A stretch of 64,000 nt of DNA from Benzoatithermus sp963720725. Its GTDB lineage: Bacteria > Pseudomonadota > Alphaproteobacteria > Geminicoccales > Geminicoccaceae. Positions 25,256-34,265 of the stretch are shown piece after piece; positions within the stretch are counted from its first letter, which is position 1, and each line of letters opens with the position of its first letter. The stretch spans positions 1,054,001 to 1,118,000 of the forward strand of contig CAVRGN010000003.1 in NCBI GenBank assembly GCA_963720725.1, in the 5' to 3' direction. Made by a program: the position numbers and the translations under genes. The notes beneath the pieces are model-generated. The model was not told the DNA's origin, ran no database searches, and saw only the letters and a program-made list of their open reading frames with translations.

Positions 25256-27945
25256 CCGTCGATGTGCCGTGCGCCCTGGTTCTCGACAAGCGCTTTCTTG
25301 AGCCGGTAGACGAGGTCCAGGGCTGCCTTGGGGGTGAGCTGGTCGGGATCCGTTTCCGCCAGCAGCCGCTCCACGAGCGATGGCGCCGTGGCCGCGTCGG
25401 CCGAGGCCGGCTCGCGCAGCATGGCCGCGAACAGCGGCAGGTCCTCGGCCAGGGAGCTTGCGGCAGAGCGGCTTTCGCCCTGCTCGAGCCGCTTCAGGAC
25501 CGCGGTCGCGCGGCGCAGCACCGGCTCGGGCAGCCCCGCGAGCCGGGCGACGTGGATTCCGTAGGAGCGATCCGCGGTGCCCGCTGCCACCTCGTGCAGG
25601 AACACGACGTCGCCGCGCCACTCCTTGACCCGCAGCGTGTGGCAGGCCAGTCGCGGCAGCTTGGCGGAAAGTGCGGTCAGCTCGTGGAAGTGGGTGGCGA
25701 ACAGGGCGCGGCAGCGATTGACCTCGTGCAGGTGCTCGACCACCGCCCAGGCCAGCGACAACCCGTCATAGGTGGCCGTGCCGCGGCCGATCTCGTCCAG
25801 GATCACCAGGCTGCGCGGGCCGGCGAGGTTCAATATCCCCGCGGTCTCGACCATCTCGACCATGAAGGTCGAGCGGCCTCGGGCGAGGTCGTCGGCGGCG
25901 CCCACGCGCGAGAACAGCCGGTCGACCACGCCGATCCGTGCCTCGCTGGCCGGCACGAAGCTGCCGAGCTGGGCCATGATCGCGATCAGCGCATTCTGGC
26001 GCAGGAAGGTGCTCTTGCCGGCCATGTTCGGGCCGGTCAGCAGCCATAGGGAACGATCGGCGCCGAGGTCGCAGTCGTTGGCGACGAAGCCTTGGCCGGC
26101 GCGCGCCAGCGACTGCTCGACCACCGGGTGGCGGCCGCATCGGATCAGGAAGGCGTCGCTGTCGTCGACCTGCGGGCGGACGTAGCGCTGCTCGACCGCC
26201 AGCGTCGCCAGGCCAGCGCAGAGATCGAGCGCGGCCAGGGCGGCGGCGGTGCCGGCGACCGTATCGCTGGCGCCGAGCACGGCGAGCCTCAGTTCCTCGA
26301 ACAGTTCGAGCTCGAGCGCCAGGGCGCGGTCGGCGGCCGAGGCGATCCGGCTCTCCAGCTCCGCCAGCTCGGCGGTGCTGAAACGGACTGCGCCGGCCAT
26401 ACCCTGGCGCTGGACGAAGCTGGGCGGCACCCGCGGCGCCTGCGCGGCCGGTACCTCGATGAAGTAGCCGAGCAGGTTGTTGTGGCGGATCTTGAGCGAG
26501 CCGATGCCGGTCTCGCCGCGCTGCCGCTGTTCCAGCGCGGCGATGTGGCGTCGGCTCTGGTCGCGCAGGGTCCGCAGTTCGTCGAGCTCGGGGATCAGTC
26601 CGGGCCGGACGAAGCCGCCGTCGCGGGCGAGCAGCGGCGGCTCGGGCTCCAGCGCCTGCGCCAGTCGCGTGCCGAGCGCCGGGAGCGGATCCAGCCCGTC
26701 GGCGATGGCCGCGAGGGCCGGCTCATCGGCGATCCGTTGCCGAAGTTCGCCGGCCATGGCCAGGGCCTCGGCCACGGCGAGCAGGTCGCGCGGTCCGCCG
26801 CGGGCGAGAGCGAGCCGGCCCAGGGCGCGGCCGAGATCGGGGCACCGCCGCAGTGCGGCTCGGACGTCCTCCCGGCGGAAGGAGTGTGCGACCAGGCTCT
26901 CCACCTCGTCCAGCCGTGCGCGGATCGGTTCGGGTCGTGCCAGCGGTGCTGCCAGCCGTTCGGCCAGCAGGCGGCCGCCGGCATTGGTGAGCGTCCGATC
27001 GATCGCCGCCAGCAGGGAGCCCTCGCGCGTGGCGGCGAGGCTCGCATGGAGCTCGAGATTGCGGCGCGTGGCCGGGTCGATCAGCAGCTCGCTGCGCGGC
27101 TCGATGCGACAGGGCCGGTCGAGGCGCGGCAGGGCTCCCTTCTGGGTGAGCTCAAGATAAGTGAGGATCGCACCCGCCGCCGCGAGTTCGGCCCGGCCGA
27201 AGGCACCGAGCCCGTCGAGGGTGGCGACTCCGAAGGTCCGGCACAGGCGGCGCTCCGCGCCGATGCTGTCGAACTTCGCATCCGGCAGGGGCGTCACCGC
27301 GGCGCCGGCTTCGCCGCAAGGCCCGTCCAGCTCGGCCAGGAGTCGTTCCGGTATCAGGACCTCACCGGCGGTGAGGCGCGCCAGGGCCGCCGGCAGTTCG
27401 GCCCGAGACAAGGACTCGGTGACGAACGCGCCGGTGGAAATGTCGACCCGCGCGAGACCGAGTTCGGCGCCGCTGGCCGCGATGGCGGCCAGCCAATTGC
27501 TGCGCCGCGGATCGAGCAGACCGTCCTCGGTCAGCGTGCCAGCGGTGACGATGCGCACCACGTCGCGCCGGACCAAGGGTCGGCCGGGGCGTTTGCGGGC
27601 CTGGGCCGGATCCTCGAGCTGCTCGCAGATGGCGACCTTGAATCCCTTGCGGATCAGGCGGTGCAGGTAGAGCTCGGCGCTGTGCACCGGGACACCGCAC
27701 ATGGGGATGTCCTCGCCAGCATGCCGGCCGCGCTTGGTCAGCGCAATGTCGAGCGCGGGTGCCGCCACCACCGCGTCCTCGAAGAACAGCTCGTAGAAGT
27801 CGCCCATGCGAAACAACAGCAGGGCGTCGCGATGGGCGTCCTTGAGGGCTTGGTACTGCACGATCATCGGACTGGCGCGCGCGGCGCCAGCGGCGTCTTC
27901 AGCCTCCAAGTTATTGCTTTTCAGTTGAGAAATGGTGTATTCCAA
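25252..27945 (-). CDS. mutS: DNA mismatch repair protein MutS
   Basis: Up to 897 residues. The mismatch-reading motif FRMGDFYELFF (Phe and Glu), connector and clamp domains, Walker A GPNMAGKST, DEIGRGTATYDG and ATHFHEL are all present. It recognises mispaired bases and starts repair with MutL. The start is uncertain: TTG 27945 gives the full frame but has no ribosome-binding site and overlaps an AT-rich inverted repeat; TTG 27909 gives a length before SPM similar to E. coli; ATG 27867 gives 871 residues. A divergent gene lies to the right. Confidence 0.93.
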   Translation of the reverse strand: MEYTISQLKSNNLEAEDAAGAARASPMIVQYQALKDAHRDALLLFRMGDFYELFFEDAVVAAPALDIALTKRGRHAGEDIPMCGVPVHSAELYLHRLIRKGFKVAICEQLEDPAQARKRPGRPLVRRDVVRIVTAGTLTEDGLLDPRRSNWLAAIAASGAELGLARVDISTGAFVTESLSRAELPAALARLTAGEVLIPERLLAELDGPCGEAGAAVTPLPDAKFDSIGAERRLCRTFGVATLDGLGAFGRAELAAAGAILTYLELTQKGALPRLDRPCRIEPRSELLIDPATRRNLELHASLAATREGSLLAAIDRTLTNAGGRLLAERLAAPLARPEPIRARLDEVESLVAHSFRREDVRAALRRCPDLGRALGRLALARGGPRDLLAVAEALAMAGELRQRIADEPALAAIADGLDPLPALGTRLAQALEPEPPLLARDGGFVRPGLIPELDELRTLRDQSRRHIAALEQRQRGETGIGSLKIRHNNLLGYFIEVPAAQAPRVPPSFVQRQGMAGAVRFSTAELAELESRIASAADRALALELELFEELRLAVLGASDTVAGTAAALAALDLCAGLATLAVEQRYVRPQVDDSDAFLIRCGRHPVVEQSLARAGQGFVANDCDLGADRSLWLLTGPNMAGKSTFLRQNALIAIMAQLGSFVPASEARIGVVDRLFSRVGAADDLARGRSTFMVEMVETAGILNLAGPRSLVILDEIGRGTATYDGLSLAWAVVEHLHEVNRCRALFATHFHELTALSAKLPRLACHTLRVKEWRGDVVFLHEVAAGTADRSYGIHVARLAGLPEPVLRRATAVLKRLEQGESRSAASSLAEDLPLFAAMLREPASADAATAPSLVERLLAETDPDQLTPKAALDLVYRLKKALVENQGARHIDG

Positions 27946-27952
27946 TAACTTG
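27907..27952. promoter_or_regulatory. Inverted repeat in the mutS upstream region
   Basis: CAAGTTATTG and its exact complement CAATAACTTG flank 26 AT-rich bases. It is the most AT-rich segment nearby and lies between mutS and the divergent gene, so it may be a shared promoter/operator. It could also be coding if mutS starts at 27945. Confidence 0.4.
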
Positions 27953-28003
27953 AAGTTGGAAGCAGGGCCGGCGGGTTGGTCGCCGGTCCGTGGCGGGACC
28001 GGC

Positions 28004-28537
28004 GTGATCCAGCACGACCCCGAGGCGATGCGCTACCTGCGCGACGTGTTGCCAGCCGCCTGGAACAGGGCGGCCACCGCGGCCGCGCTGCTGGCGAGCC
28101 GGGCGCGCTACCTGCCCTGGCAAGATCGTGCCGCCGCCTTCGACGAGTTCTACTGGACCGAGGCGCGACGCCGCCTCGCCACCGACGATATCACGGCGAT
28201 CGTCAACCGCCAGGCGGCCAAGATCGCGGACCCCGAGCGGATCGACGCCTATGGCCGGTTCTGCGGGGCGGTAACGGCCGCCGCGCTGATGCAGCTGGAC
28301 GACCGGGCGCCGCTGGCGGACCCGCCCGCCGCCTTGATCCACTACTTCTCCCTCGAACCGGCACATCGCGACGCCGCAGTGGACTGGATCGCCGCGGGTC
28401 ATCAGCTCGGCCTTGCCGACAGCCTCGCTTCCTGGCCCGGCTGCGCCTTCCTCTTGCTGATCCTCTCCCCCAGCGACAGTGCGGAGAGCTTCCTCGCCCG
28501 CGACGCCTTCTGGGCCGCCATGCTCGGCCGCGGCTGA
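28004..28537 (+). CDS. Hypothetical protein
   Basis: 177 residues from GTG at 28004; ATG 27932 (201 residues) and ATG 28028 are alternatives, the first disfavoured because its codons are AT-rich and would overlap mutS's upstream region. Soluble, helical, Ala/Asp-rich, with RYLPWQDRAAAFDEFYWTEA and DWIAAGHQLGLADSLASWPG. Family not recognised. It converges on rnhB with 6 bases between the stops. Confidence 0.6.
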   Translation: MIQHDPEAMRYLRDVLPAAWNRAATAAALLASRARYLPWQDRAAAFDEFYWTEARRRLATDDITAIVNRQAAKIADPERIDAYGRFCGAVTAAALMQLDDRAPLADPPAALIHYFSLEPAHRDAAVDWIAAGHQLGLADSLASWPGCAFLLLILSPSDSAESFLARDAFWAAMLGRG

Positions 28538-28543
28538 GCCGGC

Positions 28544-29131
28544 TCAGGCGGCATGGCCACCATGTGCGGCCAGCGCCGCGCAGGGACCGAAGCTGCGGCG
28601 GTGATGGTGATTGAGGCCGAGCCGGGCCAGGGCCGCCACATGTTCGCGGGTCGGATAGCCGGCATTGCGCTCCCAGCCATAGCCGGGATGCCGCAGCGCC
28701 AGTCGCGCCATCAGCGCGTCGCGCGCGACCTTGGCGACGATCGAGGCGGCGCTGATTTCCGGCACGGTGGCGTCGCCGCCGACGACGCAGCGCACCGGAC
28801 CGTCGAGCGCCGGCGCCCGGTTGCCGTCGACCAGGACCAGTCCCGGTCGGACGCCGAGCCGCAGCACCGCGCGCCGCATGGCGAGCAGGGTGGCGCCCAG
28901 GATGTTCAGCCGTTCGATCTCGATCACCGAGGCCGCGGCCAGCGCCATGCGGCCGTTCCGGCGGACGAGCAGCGCGAGTTCGCGCCGCTCCATGGCGCTG
29001 AGCGCCTTGGAATCGGCAAGCCCCGCGACTTCGCGCTCGAGGATCACGGCCGCCACCAGCACGGGCCCGGCCAGCGGGCCGCGGCCGACCTCGTCCACCC
29101 CGACCGTGGGGCCGCATCGAACGCCGGTCAC
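28544..29131 (-). CDS. rnhB: Ribonuclease HII
   Basis: 195 residues from GTG at 29131, which overlaps the upstream stop as GTGA. The catalytic carboxylates are visible in VGVDEVGRGPLAGPV and LVDGNRAP, with the conserved ASIVAKVARD. It removes RNA from RNA:DNA hybrids and ribonucleotides misincorporated into DNA. Length is normal. Confidence 0.93.
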   Translation of the reverse strand: MTGVRCGPTVGVDEVGRGPLAGPVLVAAVILEREVAGLADSKALSAMERRELALLVRRNGRMALAAASVIEIERLNILGATLLAMRRAVLRLGVRPGLVLVDGNRAPALDGPVRCVVGGDATVPEISAASIVAKVARDALMARLALRHPGYGWERNAGYPTREHVAALARLGLNHHHRRSFGPCAALAAHGGHAA

Positions 29132-29823
29132 GGGCCGGGCCAGACAGCGGCCGGACGCGCCCACCCGACGGGCGCCCGAGCCGTGTCGTGCAGGCGCAGG
29201 GCACGCAAGCGCACCGGGACCTCGGGCACCGGATCCTCGTGGGCGCCGAGCCGTGCCGGCACGGCGAGCGGTGCCGGCACGGCGGCGCTGGTGGCACCGT
29301 CCTCGACCTTGAGCGTGCCGCCGCGGCCGCTGCCCGCCAGCAGCGCGGGATCGGCGGAATCGGCGACGGCCCGGGCGAGGCCGCGCAGCGGCAGCGGGTG
29401 GTTCGGCGGGCGCCACCCGTCGATCCCCGGCTCGGGCAGGCGGTCGGGGTACGCCCAGGCGGCGGTGGCACAGTGGAGCTGCACCGCGTGCTCCGGGAGC
29501 CCGTTGCCGGCGACCGACGCCCCGAGCTGCGATGCGGCCGCCAGCATGTCGGCAGGCTCGCTCAAGCAGTTGTCGTGGGTACCTCGCAGGTCGATTCCCG
29601 CCCGGATCACGGCCGCGGCCGCCTGCGCGGGACAAGCGGGTGCGATTTCGGCCTTGCGCACCCCGCCCGCATCGGCGGCGCCGCTTTCGATCAGTCCCAG
29701 GGGCGGGAACGTCTTGACCGCCGAGCGCGGAGAGACCGGGTCGGCGACGCACAGCCACGCGCGGTGCCGGTATTCGATCCGCCCGCCGCGCCACACCTCG
29801 ACTGCAACCGGAATCGCCGCCAT
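29128..29823 (-). CDS. Divergent asparaginase II-like protein
   Basis: 231 residues, shorter than the 330 or so of the family, from ATG at 29823 with GGGACAGGAG just upstream. Similarity to L-asparaginase II is in the first 90 residues: VEVWRGGRIEYRHRAWLCVAD, then PRSAVKTFPPLGLIESGAAD and EIAPACPAQ, where active relatives have ALACASHSGE. The HSGE stretch is replaced, and the CSGKHAGML-type segment is not seen, so activity is doubtful. It is coupled to rnhB. Confidence 0.65.
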   Translation of the reverse strand: MAAIPVAVEVWRGGRIEYRHRAWLCVADPVSPRSAVKTFPPLGLIESGAADAGGVRKAEIAPACPAQAAAAVIRAGIDLRGTHDNCLSEPADMLAAASQLGASVAGNGLPEHAVQLHCATAAWAYPDRLPEPGIDGWRPPNHPLPLRGLARAVADSADPALLAGSGRGGTLKVEDGATSAAVPAPLAVPARLGAHEDPVPEVPVRLRALRLHDTARAPVGWARPAAVWPGP

Positions 29824-29889
29824 CTCCTGTCCCTCAGCCCTGGCGGCGGATGAGCCACAAGCGAGGTGGCGGTGCAAGGGGAAGCGCGC

Positions 29890-30252
29890 ATGGGCGAGAG
29901 GGGATGGCTGGTGGTCGCGGCTCTGCTCGGGTTCGCTGCCGTGGCGGCGGGCGCTTTCGGCGCCCATGGGCTTCAGGGAGCGGGCGACTCGCACGGTGCC
30001 GAGCTGATGGCGACCGGCGCGCGCTACCAGATGTGGCACGCGCTGGCGATCCTTGCCTGTCGTGCCGCCCGGCACCGCCCCTCCGCCGCCTTGTGGCTGT
30101 GGGCCGCCGGTGCCGCTCTGTTCCCGTTCAGCCTCTATGCGCTGGCCCTGGGCGCGCCGCGGGCGCTGGGACTGGTCACGCCGGTCGGCGGCGGCGCCCT
30201 GCTGCTGGGCTGGCTGGCTCTCGTCTGGCACGCCGTCAGGGTGCGGGGCTGA
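29890..30252 (+). CDS. DUF423 family inner-membrane protein
   Basis: 120 residues from ATG at 29890 (AGGGGAAG upstream). Four hydrophobic helices and the conserved GAFGAHGL and YQMWHALAI segments identify the DUF423/YgdD family of small membrane proteins of unknown function. Its last 17 bases overlap the converging lipoprotein gene. Confidence 0.85.
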   Translation: MGERGWLVVAALLGFAAVAAGAFGAHGLQGAGDSHGAELMATGARYQMWHALAILACRAARHRPSAALWLWAAGAALFPFSLYALALGAPRALGLVTPVGGGALLLGWLALVWHAVRVRG

Positions 30253-31375
30253 GGGACTGGGCCGGCTCGGATGCGCGCAGCCGCAAGCGCCGCACTCCGT
30301 CTGCGCCCATGGAGGTCTCGACAGCGCCGGCCAATTCCGAGGGTGCGGGCGCTTCGTCCTGCAGCTGCGGGCCGGCCGCCGGTGCCGGGGTGGGTGGAAC
30401 GGTGGCGGCAGTGCCGGCGTCGGTGCGAGCCCCGAAGGCGGCCAGCAGACCGGCGACGCCGGGGCGAAGGCCGGCGCGCTCCCACACCGCGACGTCGGTG
30501 ATCGTCACCAGGCCGTCGCCGCCACCCTCGAGCAGGCCGCGATCGCGCGCCCGGCGGCCGGTGGCGACCCGGAACCGATTGCGCTGGTTCACAGGCTCGT
30601 CCAGGCTCCAGGTGAGACCGCGCGCGCGGTCCAGCAGCCGTGCCCGCAGGCGTGCGCTGCGGGTCGCTTCGATGGTGGTGACCTCAAAGGTATAGGGCTC
30701 CCAAACGGTATCGCTCAAGGTCGGCGGCGTCGCTTCGAGCCGTGCGCGCAGCTCAGCTTCGGCCCGTCTGCCGAACGCGGCGTCGATGCCGTCCAGGACG
30801 CTGCCGGCGATCAGGCCGATCAGGTCGAGGGTGGGATCGCCGGTGGTCAGGATGTCAAGGCCGTCGGGCCGGTCGATGCCGCGCAGTTCCTGCTCGAGCC
30901 GTCGATGCTCCGGATTGGCCCGTCCGCCGCCCGCGATGCGGTAGCTCGACCGCACCGTCTCGTGTGCCAGCGCCCGGCGCGGCGCGGCGCGCACGGTCGC
31001 CGCCGGCTCGACGAGCAGCAAGCAGGCGGCGCTGCCATCGTCGGCCGGCAAGGGCAGGTCGAGGGTGGCGCTTCCGGCCGGCGGCGATCCGGATGCGCCG
31101 GCCCATGGCGCCAGCGCCAGCGGTGCCGCCGCCGGATCGAGCCGTGACCAAGCCGACGCCGGCAACCGGGCGATCTCCGCTGCGAGCGCGCGGCAATCGC
31201 CGGCGGCCGGCCACGCCACGGGCGGTGCGGCCGGTTGCACGGCGAGCGAGGGGTCGAAGGCCGTCGTCGCCGGAGAAGGGTGCGGCGGCTGCGGCTGCGG
31301 CAACGATTCAGCAGCGCAGCCGAGCAGCAGCGTGACCGCGCTCCAACCGGCGAGGTATTTCGAATACGAGGGCAT
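30236..31375 (-). CDS. Putative lipoprotein, function unknown
   Basis: 379 residues from ATG at 31375. The signal peptide ends in the lipobox LLLGCAAE, giving lipidation at Cys 20. Pro/Ala-rich spacer follows. The body shows LPLPADDGSAACLLLVEP and TVWEPYTFEVTTIEATRSARLRARL split by short linkers, then an Ala/Pro tail. It is not recognised. Located directly downstream of the flagellar genes on the same strand but 184 bases apart. Confidence 0.75.
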   Translation of the reverse strand: MPSYSKYLAGWSAVTLLLGCAAESLPQPQPPHPSPATTAFDPSLAVQPAAPPVAWPAAGDCRALAAEIARLPASAWSRLDPAAAPLALAPWAGASGSPPAGSATLDLPLPADDGSAACLLLVEPAATVRAAPRRALAHETVRSSYRIAGGGRANPEHRRLEQELRGIDRPDGLDILTTGDPTLDLIGLIAGSVLDGIDAAFGRRAEAELRARLEATPPTLSDTVWEPYTFEVTTIEATRSARLRARLLDRARGLTWSLDEPVNQRNRFRVATGRRARDRGLLEGGGDGLVTITDVAVWERAGLRPGVAGLLAAFGARTDAGTAATVPPTPAPAAGPQLQDEAPAPSELAGAVETSMGADGVRRLRLRASEPAQSLSPAP

Positions 31376-31387
31376 CGACAGCGTCTC

Positions 31388-31408
31388 TCATCAACCTAGG
31401 GTTGATGA
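31388..31408. promoter_or_regulatory. Inverted repeat before the lipoprotein gene
   Basis: TCATCAACC-TAG-GGTTGATGA: 9 perfect pairs around 3 bases, 12 bases upstream of the lipoprotein start, without a U-run on either side. It is more like an operator than a terminator. Confidence 0.45.
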
Positions 31409-31452
31409 AACTAGCAGCATGATTCATGCGGCAAAAGCCTTGGGTGTCTGGG

Positions 31453-31474
31453 CACGGAGCGGAAGGGCTCCGTG
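31453..31474 (-). terminator. Hairpin downstream of fliS
   Basis: CACGGAGC, a 6-base loop and GCTCCGTG, 86 bases after the fliS stop. There is no U-run, so this is only a possible terminator. A 14-base palindrome GATCGGCGCCGATC lies at 31492-31505 and GCATGATTCATGC at 31417-31429. Confidence 0.35.
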
Positions 31475-31559
31475 TTGAGGAAGCGATAGCGGATCGGCGC
31501 CGATCGGGTGGTCCCCCGGATCGGATCCGGCACGCTCAAAGTCGGCAGCTGGCCCTGCC

Positions 31560-31997
31560 TCAGGCGGACAGAGCCGCGGCTGTGGCGTGCCGCGGCGGCG
31601 CCATGGAACGGTTCTGCTCCGGATGGTCGGCGAGCTCGGCCCAGCCGGCCCGCATACGCCGCAGCAGCCGCGCCAGCTCGTCGCAGATGCTCGGATCGTT
31701 GTTCAGGTTGATCAGCATCAGCCGGGCGAGAATGTGGCCGTAGAGCCGATCGAGCACGGGCGCGATCTCGCCGCCGCGCTCGAAGTCGAGGCAGGATTGG
31801 AGCGCGCCCACGATGGCATGAGCCTTGGTCACGCAATGAAACCGCGCCTCGATGCGCCGCTCGGCGATGGCGGCGCGCGCCTCGTCGAGATGACGGATCG
31901 CCCGGTCGTGCAGGAGCACGATCTGGCGCGCCGGCGGGTGGGCCTCGGCGTCGCGATAGGCGGCCGAAGCTCGGCTGTGCAGCGGGACAGGGCTCAT
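31560..31997 (-). CDS. fliS: Flagellar export chaperone FliS
   Basis: 145 residues. Matches FliS through ASAAYRDAEAHPPARQIVLLHDRAIRHLDEA (given in parts: Tyr-rich start, LLHDRAI) and RLMLINLNNDPSICDEL. It binds the C-terminus of unsecreted flagellin and prevents premature polymerisation. It follows fliD with 8 bases between and is probably translated from the same mRNA. Confidence 0.9.
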   Translation of the reverse strand: MSPVPLHSRASAAYRDAEAHPPARQIVLLHDRAIRHLDEARAAIAERRIEARFHCVTKAHAIVGALQSCLDFERGGEIAPVLDRLYGHILARLMLINLNNDPSICDELARLLRRMRAGWAELADHPEQNRSMAPPRHATAAALSA

Positions 31998-32005
31998 GCG
32001 GTCTC

Positions 32006-33706
32006 TCAGTTCGCCTGGTTCATCGCGTCCATCTGGGCCCGTACCTGGGTCAGCATGGTGTTGGCGAGGCTCAGTGCCGATTCCATGGCGCTGAGCCGTT
32101 CGATCAGCAGGTCGCGCGCCCTGGTGGCGCGTTCCTCGATCGCCTCGATCCGTCGCGCATGGTCGCGGTTGGCGGCGTCCAGCTCGTCCAGCGATTTCTG
32201 GATCGGACCGTCGACCTGATCCAGCGCATCGTCCAGGGCGTTGAACAGCTGGTCGGCCAGCCCGGGGCTGACCTGCATGTCGATGGCAGCGCTGCCCCGC
32301 CCGCTCCAGATCAGCTTCAGTCCCTCATAGGCGGTCCCAGGCGCACCCTCGATCACGCCGCCATCGATGAGCGCGGGCACGCCGTCCAGCGTGGCCGCCT
32401 CCGCTCGCCCGTCGCCATCGGCGTCGGTGATGGCCACGGTGAAGCCGAGGTCCGAGAGCGCGTTGGTCCGCGCATAGACGGCGAGCCCGCCGGAGCTGGC
32501 GGTGGCGGTGAACTCGAATACGCGGCGCACCTCGTCCAGCCGGCCGAGCAGCCGCGCGTCCAGGGTCGGTTCGTCGAGCCTCAGCCGACCGCCCTGCTCG
32601 ACGCTGATGCCCACGTCGCGCAGCGTGCTGAGCGCTCCCGTCGCCAGCCCGGGCACGGCACCGCCGACCAGTCCCGCGAGGCTCTGCGCGAGGTTGCGCA
32701 AGGTGCGGTCGCCGAACAGCGCGGCATCCTCGCCGACCGCGCCGTCTGGGCCGACGCTCGACTGCCGCGCCACGAAGTCGCGCAGCTCGTTGTAGGCGGC
32801 GACGAATGCCACCAGCTGCTCCTTGGCCGACCCGAGGGAGGGCTCCACCTTGACGCCCAGCTGGGTACCGGGCTCGGCCTGGTAGAGATCGATCGCCACA
32901 CCCGGCAGCACGTCGTCGATCTGATTACCGGCCCGCTCGATCGCCACCCCGTCGATCGCGATCAGCGCGGTCTGGGGCATCTGGAGCGTCGTCGTGGCGA
33001 GCAGTGCCGTGATCCCGTCGCCGCCTGCGTCGGCGAGCTCGATCGCTCGGCCGGTCTCGGCCGCGGTCAGGACGAGACGGCGCTCGCCGGCGGAAACCGT
33101 CATGACCGTGGCGGAAACGCCGGTCTGGGCCGAGGCGGCGTTGATCGCCGCCCTCAGATCGTCGGCGGACATCGTACCGTCGACCGCGACCGTGGCCTTG
33201 CTGCCGCCGGCGAGCCCGATCTCGAGGCTGCCGGCGAATGCCGACCCGCCGTTCCATGCCTCCGCCAGGGTCTGGCCGACCACACCAAGCGGCTGCGCGG
33301 TCATCTTGTGGGCCGTGGCGAGGCGGGTAACCTCGAGCGAGAAGCTGCCGGCCGCCGCCCGGTTCTCCACCGTCACGCCCACCAAGCCGCCCGCGGCCAC
33401 GCCGCCGCCGGTGACGAAGGCCTGCTTGGTCTCGAAGACGTTGTCGTTGGCGCCGAGCAGCCCCGGCGGGTTGCGCAGGCCGGCCACGCTGTCCTTGAGG
33501 TTCTGCAGCAGCGTCTTGAGCTCGCCCAGGGCGGCGCTGCGGGCCTCGTTGCGGGCGACCCGCTGCTCGAGCCTGACCGCCGGCAGGCGCTTGGCCTCGT
33601 AGGCAGCGCTGACGATCGCCTCGGTGTCCAGCTTCGAGCTGGCGCCGGTCAGGCGCGTCACGCCGCCGGAGACGCTGAGGCTGCCGATGCTCAGACCGTC
33701 GGCCAT
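32006..33706 (-). CDS. fliD: Flagellar filament cap protein FliD
   Basis: 566 residues from ATG at 33706 with GGAGGGA 5 bases upstream. The N-terminal GVTRLTGASSKLDTEAIVSAAY and the C-terminal coiled region (VDGPIQKSLDELDAANRDHA, MESALSLANTMLTQV) are typical. It caps the filament and folds new flagellin subunits at the tip. It lies in the order flaG, fliD, fliS on the minus strand. Confidence 0.93.
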   Translation of the reverse strand: MADGLSIGSLSVSGGVTRLTGASSKLDTEAIVSAAYEAKRLPAVRLEQRVARNEARSAALGELKTLLQNLKDSVAGLRNPPGLLGANDNVFETKQAFVTGGGVAAGGLVGVTVENRAAAGSFSLEVTRLATAHKMTAQPLGVVGQTLAEAWNGGSAFAGSLEIGLAGGSKATVAVDGTMSADDLRAAINAASAQTGVSATVMTVSAGERRLVLTAAETGRAIELADAGGDGITALLATTTLQMPQTALIAIDGVAIERAGNQIDDVLPGVAIDLYQAEPGTQLGVKVEPSLGSAKEQLVAFVAAYNELRDFVARQSSVGPDGAVGEDAALFGDRTLRNLAQSLAGLVGGAVPGLATGALSTLRDVGISVEQGGRLRLDEPTLDARLLGRLDEVRRVFEFTATASSGGLAVYARTNALSDLGFTVAITDADGDGRAEAATLDGVPALIDGGVIEGAPGTAYEGLKLIWSGRGSAAIDMQVSPGLADQLFNALDDALDQVDGPIQKSLDELDAANRDHARRIEAIEERATRARDLLIERLSAMESALSLANTMLTQVRAQMDAMNQAN

Positions 33707-33719
33707 GCCATCCCTCCGC

Positions 33720-34094
33720 TCAGGCCTCGACCGCGACCAGCGGCGTTTCCAGGGCCGCCCGGCTGCTGGCGTAGAAGCGCAGCAGCGCGTCCGGCGGCGA
33801 CTGGTGCAGAACCTCGCCGCTCTGGCGGTCGGCGACCCGGTAGACGATCCTGCCGGTTCCCGCGTCCTGGAAGCTCGAAACCTCCACGTCGCGGTCCTTG
33901 AACAAGGCGCGCGCGGCGGCTCGGCTCGCCCGGTCCAGTGCCTGCGAGGGCTCGACCGCTTGGCGCGTCACGCGTTGGGCAGCGACCTGGCGCGCAGCGG
34001 CGCCATCGACTGTCGTCGGCCGTGGCTCGGCTTGCGGGGCGTTGGCGGGCCGCACCGGCGTCGGTGCGGCGATGGCGGTCAGTTCGGTCAGCAC
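33720..34094 (-). CDS. flaG: FlaG-family protein
   Basis: 124 residues from GTG at 34094 with AAGGAGG 6 bases upstream. The C-terminal VSSFQDAGTGRIVYRVADRQSGEVLHQ (about residues 72-98) followed by PPDALLRF matches FlaG (VRVVDKETGEVIRQIPPE-type). FlaG affects filament length. It starts 13 bases before fliD. Confidence 0.85.
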   Translation of the reverse strand: MLTELTAIAAPTPVRPANAPQAEPRPTTVDGAAARQVAAQRVTRQAVEPSQALDRASRAAARALFKDRDVEVSSFQDAGTGRIVYRVADRQSGEVLHQSPPDALLRFYASSRAALETPLVAVEA

Positions 34095-34265
34095 GGCCGC
34101 CTCCTTGGACGCACCCGAGGGCCGTCGCGCTGCGGCACTGGCCGCCGTCGCGTCGGTCGCCTCGTGCTGTTGGCGATCGGCAACGAGCGGGGGCCACGCG
34201 CCGGCCGGGCGCCGCGCCGTCCTCGATCAGCGGCGGCGGGGCCGGGCGTGGCGCCCGTCATCGCG

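Noticed and set aside
26092..27948. 618-codon plus-strand open frame
   Set aside because: It is antisense to mutS; low-complexity and without motifs.
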